A stretch of DNA of 64,000 nt from Primulina eburnea (Eukaryota > Streptophyta > Magnoliopsida > Lamiales > Gesneriaceae). Of the stretch, positions 56,746 to 64,000 are shown in pieces (within the stretch, counting starts at the first letter, position 1; each line of letters begins with the position of its first letter). The notes beneath the pieces are model-generated. The model had not been told where the DNA came from and searched no databases. It saw only the letters and a program-made list of their open reading frames with translations. The stretch covers positions 4,112,261-4,176,260 of the forward strand of contig NC_133114.1 in assembly GCF_022965805.1 (NCBI RefSeq). The letters are read 5' to 3'. Both the position numbers and the translations under genes were made by a program.

Positions 56746-57804
56746 ATTTTTTTAATAAAAAAATACAAGAATAATAATAACAAAAACAAAAATATAATTT
56801 ATAAAAAATATTATATTTTATTTTTTCAAAAATATATAAATACTCACAAATAAAATCCATGACTAGTCAAATAATAAATCATAAAGTTCCATTAATTTAA
56901 CGGGAAAGGGTTCGGAATCCCAGCCACCCACCTGTGTGGCCAATTACCCAAATCGACTCTTTGTTTGAAGTCAACAAATTACACACACAGAGATACGAAG
57001 GGAAGAAGGGTGGTGGGGATGGGGGAAGCCGGAGGCAGATCTGTCGAATAGCGAAATTTCAAACAAAAGGGCATCCTTCTTGATTCTTGCCGCTCTACAA
57101 TACTTTCTTCTCAACATACATTTACTGCTGAGGTGCTTGCCACTCCCTTTCGTTGTATCCACATATATTTACCACTCTGCAAATCTTGCCTCTCCAATTG
57201 TGCCGGTTTCGTGAAAAACTCGTGCAGAAAACTAAGGGACACACGGAGGCCACTGTGTGTTTGTTTGTCTTCCGTGTGAAAGAAAAAATAAAAAGAAAAT
57301 GCTGGAATTGAGGGGATAATTTGAAATATAACCTTCACACAATAATTTTTTAGATTTTTGACCTTCTAACCATTTTAATTTGTAAACTAACCTTCATTTA
57401 AAATTTTTATATGAATTTAGTCAAAATTACCCTTACATGCTCAAACATTATTATTCTAACCTAATTACTCATTTACTCTAATCTAAAGGGCGTGTATTCA
57501 ATCATGGAAATTTAATTACTTTTATGAAGTTTTGTAGAGTTTAAAAGTTTAGGGGTATTGAATATAGACTTTTACAATCAATAAATAAAATTGTAACCTG
57601 ATTCAGTAAATTATTAAAATAATCTAATCAAACCAACCCAATTAAAGATAAAATATTGGCCAGTCCTCGCTCAGTGGTACAAGTTGCTTGCGATAGAGAT
57701 GTATTTATGTTAATGATTTTCTGTATTCTAATTCATGTATATAAATTTAGAGGGAAAGTCTATTAAAATATACGATTTGAGCACAACTAATATATATAAA
57801 TATA

Positions 57805-57811
<7 letters not shown>
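56746..57811. other. Intergenic sequence, no gene recognised
   Basis: AT-rich at both sides with a more mixed part at 56900-57260. I found no conserved reading frame or repeat boundary. Confidence 0.45.

Positions 57812-57863
<52 letters not shown>
57812..57863. repeat. (AT)n microsatellite
   Basis: About 52 bp of uninterrupted AT repeat, preceded by a shorter imperfect run. Confidence 0.95.
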
Positions 57864-57866
<3 letters not shown>

Positions 57867-58141
57867 GAAACTGTAGGAAAAGAAACAATGTATATTTTAT
57901 GAACTAATACATTGACTTAAAATCAATGTATATCACGTAGTTGTGATAAGCATAGAACTTAGGAGCTTCTTTCTTAAAATTCTTGTTAGTCCTTGTTTGA
58001 TTGTTTGTATCACACATTATCATTGTCTTTAGATCTTTTTACTTCTTTTGGACAATATCTAGTAAAATGTACGTGCGTGTGCTTGTTAGCTTCTTATTAC
58101 CGTATATTTTATATCTTATGCATACTCAAGTAATACTTACA

Positions 58142-58317
58142 ATGGGAGATTCACAAGCAAAATATAATGTGTGGACGACTGAAGAGAGTAATGAATTGCT
58201 AAAACCCGCAATGCGAGGATGGCGTGATAAGAATGGAGTATTTAACAAAAAAACTGTGGAGAAAAAATACTTCCTGCTCTAAACGAAAAACTTGGATGTG
58301 AAAAGACTATTACACAA
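58142..58317 (+). pseudogene. Myb/SANT-like domain fragment (PIF/Harbinger accessory type)
   Basis: MGDSQAKYNVWTTEESNELL then RGWRDKNGVFNKKTVE, and after a one-base shift near 58265 ILPALNEKLGCEKTITQ. This is the N-terminal half of the Myb_DNA-bind_3 domain found in Harbinger accessory proteins and related plant LIMYB-like proteins. A few residues are missing after NELLK. It ends early, with no rest of the gene. Confidence 0.72.
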
Positions 58318-59568
58318 TAATTGAATTGTGATTTTGATTTTTATAAATTGAATTATGATTCATTTTTCATAAATTGAACATATTTACATTTTAAATAAGT
58401 AAAATTTATTTACACTAAAAAATTTATTTTATAAGTGAAGATATTATTTATGTCAAATAATTACTAGTTCAAAGTTTACAAATGTCTACAAAAATCTTGC
58501 AAAAAATCCACAAAAATCCATGGAATTCTTTTTACAAATCTTTGAAAGTCTATAAAAGTAAATAAAAATCTATCAAATCTACGAAAATCTATAATTTTAA
58601 AAAAGTCATTGAAAGTCATTAAATCTCTATATTGAATATACCCCACTAAAATATTGATTTTCCCTCTTCTACGAATCTTTTTTTAGGCACCTTCCCTCCT
58701 ATTCTCTATCATTATCTCTTTTCTCATATTCTAGATTATTTTCTTTCTTATGCTTTCTTCTACATATCTTTCATAACGAAAAAGAAAATAGTCCGATATC
58801 ATTTGCTTATCCCGGGTAACGATTATATGTATAATTTCTGTTATTTGTTTACTTTTGATCATTTATGTTATTTTTGTTCATTTGTCTGTAAACTATGTGA
58901 AAAAGTGAAAAAAAAGTAGAAGAAGTGAATTGCTTTTATATTTATTTATTTTTTTAAAGAATAAGATAAGTACTGATGTTATAGTGATGAAGGTTCTTGA
59001 ATTTTAATATTTTATTGATTTAAGACAAATTATTGATTTTTTGACGCCCTCTTTTATTTTCATGGCTTATTTGAGAATCACTTTCTAACGAAACAGATTT
59101 TGGGCGTGGATACGCAATATTCTCTTTGGTTATAACATAATTCAGCTAAATTTTTCTATCATATACTAGAGTTTTTATAAAATGATCCTGGAGTTCTATG
59201 TGCCTCATTTTTCTATGGAAGTCTGTATTTTTAGTCATATCTATTATAGACATGCTGTGAGAAAAATTGAAGTGCCAGTCGAATTTTGTGATGAATTTTC
59301 AAGAATTGTTCTCAGCAAAATTGCTTCACAAACTACATTAATAGCTGCAAGCCGTACAGTAGTCCTTGTTATCGTAAAATTTTTTAAGATATTTTTTTCA
59401 GAATTATCAAATAATAAAATAAATTTTGTATTAGTTTTTTTTTTAGAAAAAAAAGTTCATACATGAAATGCATAGATAATTTTAATTTTGATTTTCAATT
59501 TTTTTTTTATTTTGAGTGATGCATTTTTTTACTTAATAATATACTTCTTTCTTTTTTTCTACAAGAAA
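58318..59568. other. AT-rich sequence before the MULE-derived ORF
   Basis: Includes a 94-codon open reading at 59182-59466 without recognisable residues; likely part of the decayed MULE or random. Nothing else seen. Confidence 0.4.
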
Positions 59569-60441
59569 ATGACGCAGGTCGTTGTGTTGTTCCGATATGA
59601 TGGAAAATGGAAAAATAATGAGCGAGAAGAACCTGAATGGTGCTCGGGGTTGAATGGTGGATATGAAGCCATATATTTTGATGACGCTGAAGTAACCATG
59701 TCAATGCTGAAAGATCAAGTATACGTGAATTGTGGCTTGAACAAAAGTGAGGTTGAATTAAAATTCAGTTACTCAACACATAATTGTGATCATATTCTTG
59801 GTCCGATATATTTAAGAAGTGAAAAGTGTCTGTTGACCTATCTATTGCTTGGTGATACACATCATAGGCCTTTACTTCACGTGGAAATTGAGAAGAAAGT
59901 TCAAGTTATTTGTGACAATAATGTTGATAATGAATATTCACATGGTCATGATGATTCTGGTGGTTCTAAATTTCATATACACATCGATAACAATTGTCGT
60001 GATGATTTTGTTGATTCTGAATTCAGTATACGTCGAGATAATGATCGTGCTGGTAATATTTGTGATGATCTCGGTGATTATGCTAATGGTGAAGAACTTT
60101 ATAGAGATGACCACTTTGATGGAGTCTTTATAGTAAGTAATGATGCAGTCGTAGAGTTAAATAGAAGAACATGTCGTTGTCGAGTTTTCGATATTGATAG
60201 ACTTCCGTGTGCACATGATATTGCTGCTGTTGGTCACCATGGTATAGACATATATGAATTGTGCTCACATTATTATACCACGAATGTATGGGTTTTGGCA
60301 TATACGGATACTATTTATTTTATTCCCCCCTCTGAAGAATGGAACATGCCTGCTGGCATTGATTCTCTGATTGTACTACCTCCTAAGGTTAGAGTTAACA
60401 AAGGGAGAACAAAGAAAAAGGTGATTCCTTCCGTTGGTTAA
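59569..60441 (+). CDS. MULE-derived ORF: N-terminal MuDR-like domain fused to SWIM finger, 290 codons
   Basis: Starts at ATG 59569 (MTQVVVLFRYDGKWKNNERE), just after a CT-rich stretch ending TACAAG. Residues 1-110 resemble the MuDR N-terminal domain (YEAIYFDDAEVTMSMLKDQV). The middle is Asp/His/Asn-rich. Near residue 205 comes the SWIM finger CRCRVFDIDRLPCAH (C-x-C-x9-C-x-H) followed by LCSHYYTTNVWVLAYTDTIY, the usual end of MuDR transposases. The catalytic DDE domain between them is missing. There is no internal stop in 873 bp, so it is a recent deletion product or a kept gene. Confidence 0.65.
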   Translation: MTQVVVLFRYDGKWKNNEREEPEWCSGLNGGYEAIYFDDAEVTMSMLKDQVYVNCGLNKSEVELKFSYSTHNCDHILGPIYLRSEKCLLTYLLLGDTHHRPLLHVEIEKKVQVICDNNVDNEYSHGHDDSGGSKFHIHIDNNCRDDFVDSEFSIRRDNDRAGNICDDLGDYANGEELYRDDHFDGVFIVSNDAVVELNRRTCRCRVFDIDRLPCAHDIAAVGHHGIDIYELCSHYYTTNVWVLAYTDTIYFIPPSEEWNMPAGIDSLIVLPPKVRVNKGRTKKKVIPSVG

Positions 60442-61028
60442 TTTAAAAGTAGAAAGATGAAATCAATAGTTTAATATATGTATTTAATTTTTTAATTATT
60501 GTTAAGTTGGTATTTTGGAACTTACACGTCCATATTTTTCCTTTGTTTCAATGACATGTTCCTTTGACATTTGAGCTAATGGGGAAGAACATACATGCTG
60601 GAAATTGTTATTTTTTTCAATATCTTTGGTATTTTTGGCATCTTTATTAAATAAGCCAACCAAATACTTCATTGCATCTTAATTTTTTTTCTTTTTTTCT
60701 CTATTTAAATGAAAACTTGAAAATGATTATCTTATACGTTTTGTATGGTATATCGTAAACAAAAGAACACAACATCATTTGTGATTCTAGTCCGTTTCTT
60801 TTCAAAACATATCTGTTGACATTTGTAATTTTTTTCAAATTTTAAACAAAAGCATTCGTTTCTTATTAGATTTATGTCAAAATGATTTTTTTATTGCATT
60901 TAAAGAAAAAACAATAACTTAATTAAAAAAATAAAATCATATATCTTTTATTGGATTTATGTGAAAGTGTAAAGAAGTAACAACTACATAATTAAAAAAA
61001 TAAGATCATATATCTAACTGAGAATCAA
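60442..61028. other. AT-rich upstream region of the four-exon gene
   Basis: No coding sequence recognised; probably holds the promoter and 5' leader of the gene starting at 61029, though no clear TATA box was singled out. Confidence 0.45.
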
Positions 61029-63940
61029 ATGGAGGTTATATTTTTAAATATATCGGAGAAAGGGGAGCTGCTATCCGAAGGAGGTAGGTGGGGGTGGATT
61101 TGGGCTTGGCTTGTGTTGACGGCGGGATTGCAATTATTGCCTTCTATCAGGTAATTCTTGCATTTTTTCTGATTCTTTTGGTTTGATGGATGTGTGTTTA
61201 AGTTTCATTAATCATGAGACTGATGGGCTTTTCTTGTAGTATCACCATCTTGTTATTGTGGAAGAGTGCATCGCTGGGACTCTAAAGTGTCTTTGACATA
61301 TTTTTTTAGAAAAAAATTCTGCTATCATCGGTTTCCTTTCCTTTTTTTGTGTTTGTTGTCTATATTAATATTATTGTTTTGGTTTTATACTTTGTGCTTG
61401 TAAAGGGGACGGTTTAAAGTATTTTCTTGAAATTTAGTTTGGCTATAATTGTGGCAAGTTATTGCATAATTGGAGCAACTCTAGGCTTCTTTTTAAGCAA
61501 TCAGACATGTCAATCCAATTTAGTAGCTGAGGATCAAGGTTTGTGAATTCGAAATATAATTTCTTTTAAATTTGTGAATGATTTCTGTCAAATCCAAGTT
61601 AAAAGCTCAGTTTCAGCATAAGATGTTTTTGGCTTTTTTTGATAATGCATAAATGGAATGCTTGAATATTTTCCTGAGGTTGTGAACCTTAAAATATTGA
61701 GGTGAAAGATTTATCTAGGTTTGTTTGGTTAGAGATCATTATTTTCTTCTACGAGTAATGATTCTCCATGAAGCAATTTTTTTTGCATGAAATCACTGAT
61801 GCAATTCCATTTATAGTCACTGCAAATTACATGGAGTTGCTAGCTGTTCTTGTTGGATGGTGAGTTCTGAGGTCTTCAATGTGAATGACACACAAAACTG
61901 ACAACTTTGTCATGCAGCTAGTTGATGAGTATTGATACAGTTGCTCAACAAGTTATTCTTGCCATTTTTTGATGATGTTACTGTCACATTGTAAAATATG
62001 CCTATTGTGTTAGCAACGTGATTAATGAGTGCACCAGTGGAAACATTTAAATTTAATTTCTCGTGGTAAGACTTTTTTTATTATCGGTATTTATTTGCTA
62101 GTTGTTTGCAACATTTTAGTAAAGTGTTTTTGGTTTTATGGGTGCAAGCTTCTGAAGATTTATATAATGTTGAATATTCTTTTGCTATATTTACTACTGG
62201 TTGCTGCCTTTTAATCTTCTCTATCAACAATAGTGATGTTTTTTCAGCATTCAAATGAAATGATAAACTTCAGTATTGATTTCTGATTGGTTATTCCCTT
62301 ATCCATTGTTGCAGATGATAAGAATTCATTTAAGGAATTCACATCTTGGGTGGACCGCCCAAAAGGTATGCAGTTACTTCACTTTTATAAACCCCTTGGT
62401 TACTAATCCTTTTGGCAATAACATGCAATTTGTATACGCTACCACAATAAATGGTTTCTCTAAGTTACTGGGTACCATGTGCTAAATGGGAATCGGTAAT
62501 TTTGTTTTACTTTGTCAGTGCTTTACTCAATCACTTCACTTTTATCACAATCACCTCAGTGATTGTCTGCTCCTAACTACAAACTCTCATTGTTCAATGT
62601 TTTATAGGTGCAACCCTATACCTTGTTTTTCTAATGCGGAAATGCTATTTTTTTTTTGCGTTGTGGTTGAGATATTGGGATATGATCTAAAGGTTTCATG
62701 GCGCAAAATTAGCTGAACTTTTGTTTTGTTCGAGTCTCTCTGATAGTTCTTTAAAATGTCAGGTCTTTCATCTACTGATTGGAACATCAAATTTTGGTGA
62801 GAATTACTGGTTTTTTATTGTTGTCATTTCAGAGGCCTTTGCTTTATTAGATTCTATATTAGCTCTTTGATTGCGGTCATCTGTTTGCTTTTTCATTAGT
62901 CCTCATTGACAATGTACTGTAAGATATTTAGGTCCCCTTTTATTTCTATTGCAGTTGTATGCCCTTGATGTGGTTTTCTTTAAAAAGTTGTGACAAGTAA
63001 AAAATGAATTATGTCGAACTTGTAACAGCAACCAGACCACTGCTTGCTTGGAGTTCCCTTGACGATAACATTTTTATGTTACTGCCTGCGATGATCATGG
63101 TTTTCATTGGATTCTACACATGTTTTATGATAGATTTACTTCATTTGCTTTTGCATTGTTGTTGACTACCAGTTTTCAAGTAGCTTTCTTGTTTGGCCTT
63201 TTTTTGCTAAATTGAATTGGAAATTATTCGGCAGGTTATTTGCTTTATTTTGGGTTAACTCCCTCGCTGCTTGTAAGGATTGGCTTTTCTGGTCACAGTC
63301 TTGTGTTTTCATTATCATGGGTATGCAGGTTACAACTTACAAGGCTGTTATTTGGATTCTAAATTTTTACATGTCCGTGGTTACCCTATGTGGGTATTTA
63401 ACCTAGAGATATTATTTGTTTGCAGCTTTTCCCAAAATTTTGTTTGTTGCGGCATTTCTTCTACTCTTGTCATTTTGGTAATTTCTTTTTCGTGGGAATG
63501 TATATAATAGTGTCTGATACATTCATAATCTGGCGTTTTGCTCTTGCATGTGTGATTAATGCAGTGTCTATATAAAAAAAGACAAGTGTCATATTAAATA
63601 TGTTTTTCATGATTTCCCATGTCTTCTGTTTTTAATAATATATGCAATACATTAAGTTGAATTATGTTTATCTCAAGAGGTAAATCTCACATTTGCACAA
63701 AAACCTAGCTTTTTGAATACGCTGACCAACCATTATCGTCTTAGTATATGAAGAGTTTGCATTTCACTACAGATCGGTCTTAGTTGAAACTTGTGACTTA
63801 CAGGGTGGACCTTTGCCATCAAACAAATGATGATGAAGAAGAATGTAGCTCCAGAGAAGCCCTACTGGAGAAGATCAGTAAAACTGATTATAGTGCCAGT
63901 AGTTGCTGCAATTTTTGCACCTTTCGGTTTATTGAAATAG
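61029..63940 (+). CDS. Four-exon gene for a 136-residue small membrane protein, family not recognised
   Basis: Exons 61029-61150, 61438-61538, 62315-62365 and 63804-63940, all introns GT-AG, phases 2, 1 and 1, total 411 nt with TAG at 63938. Residues 21-38 (WGWIWAWLVLTAGLQLLP) and 41-60 (SLAIIVASYCIIGATLGFFL) look like membrane segments. 61-92 is polar (NQTC, EDQDDKNSFKEFTSWVDRPK), 99-118 is basic (KQMMMKKN, YWRRSVK), and 119-135 is a third hydrophobic stretch (LIIVPVVAAIFAPFGLL). Likely a host gene. The first Met is chosen as the only upstream ATG in frame I could see, and the start could lie elsewhere. Function unknown. Confidence 0.68.
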
Positions 63941-64000
63941 GAAGTCGGCAAAAAGTTGTGATTCTGGTACAGATACAGTTTTTCGCTTGTGTTAGCCGTC
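63941..64000 (+). other. Start of 3' untranslated region
   Basis: Sequence after the TAG at 63938; no poly(A) signal before the window ends. Confidence 0.4.

Noticed and set aside
56900..57340. Possible gene 5' end (more balanced composition, CT-rich)
   Set aside because: No ORF, splice pattern or TATA box could be tied to a gene; left as intergenic.

Overview
This is a plant nuclear window, and it reads as a eudicot. It is AT-rich, is mostly retrotransposons and their remnants, uses tRNA-Met(i) primer sites throughout, and carries type I MADS-box sequence plus one spliced host gene. The extra 3' ORF of the Copia element at 8.9-18.1 kb reminds me of repeat-derived proteins from Lamiales genomes such as Dorcoceras; that is memory, not evidence, and is weak.

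Left block (1-20.6 kb) is a nest of insertions. A minus-strand Ty3/gypsy chromovirus (1-8861) sits in the gag of a plus-strand SIRE-like Ty1/copia element (8862-18118). That element sits in the protease/integrase region of a minus-strand copia (18119 to about 20618), whose LTR carries a 510-bp hAT-like element with a perfect 8-bp target duplication. The SIRE-like element has an antisense ORF with its own TATA box, a long extra ORF after pol, and a very dense CAGTT/AACTG pentamer bias.

20.6-26.3 kb holds a TRIM, AT-rich filler with a 61-bp tandem duplication, a second hAT-like MITE (508 bp, 8-bp TSD) and a collapsed copia.

26.3-47.2 kb is an endogenous caulimovirid-like (pararetrovirus) block on the minus strand with movement protein, coat-protein-like ORFs, zinc knuckle and protease, but no visible RT. 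It was split by gypsy element 1 (28043-44604, TSD ATTAG), which was itself split in its 5' LTR by gypsy element 2 (36808-44477, TSD CTCTC). The two elements share about 1.5 kb of R-U5 LTR sequence but differ in U3 and in gag. Element 2 has an open gag and a ruined pol although it is the younger insertion.

47.2-56.8 kb has a GC-palindrome cluster, a CACTA element carrying a piece of a type I (M-alpha, AGL62-like) MADS gene, then two head-to-head copies of that gene forming a palindrome with arms of about 1.3 kb, a partial CACTA transposase, a copia scrap, another type I MADS remnant and an inverted TRIM cluster.

56.8-64 kb is calmer: a (TA)n run, a Myb/SANT-like (PIF/Harbinger-type) fragment, a 290-codon open MULE-derived ORF with a SWIM finger, and finally a four-exon gene (61029-63940) for a 136-residue small membrane protein that I could assemble from consistent splice sites and phases. 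That gene is the only one in the window that looks like an ordinary intact host gene. No rRNA, tRNA or CRISPR was seen.
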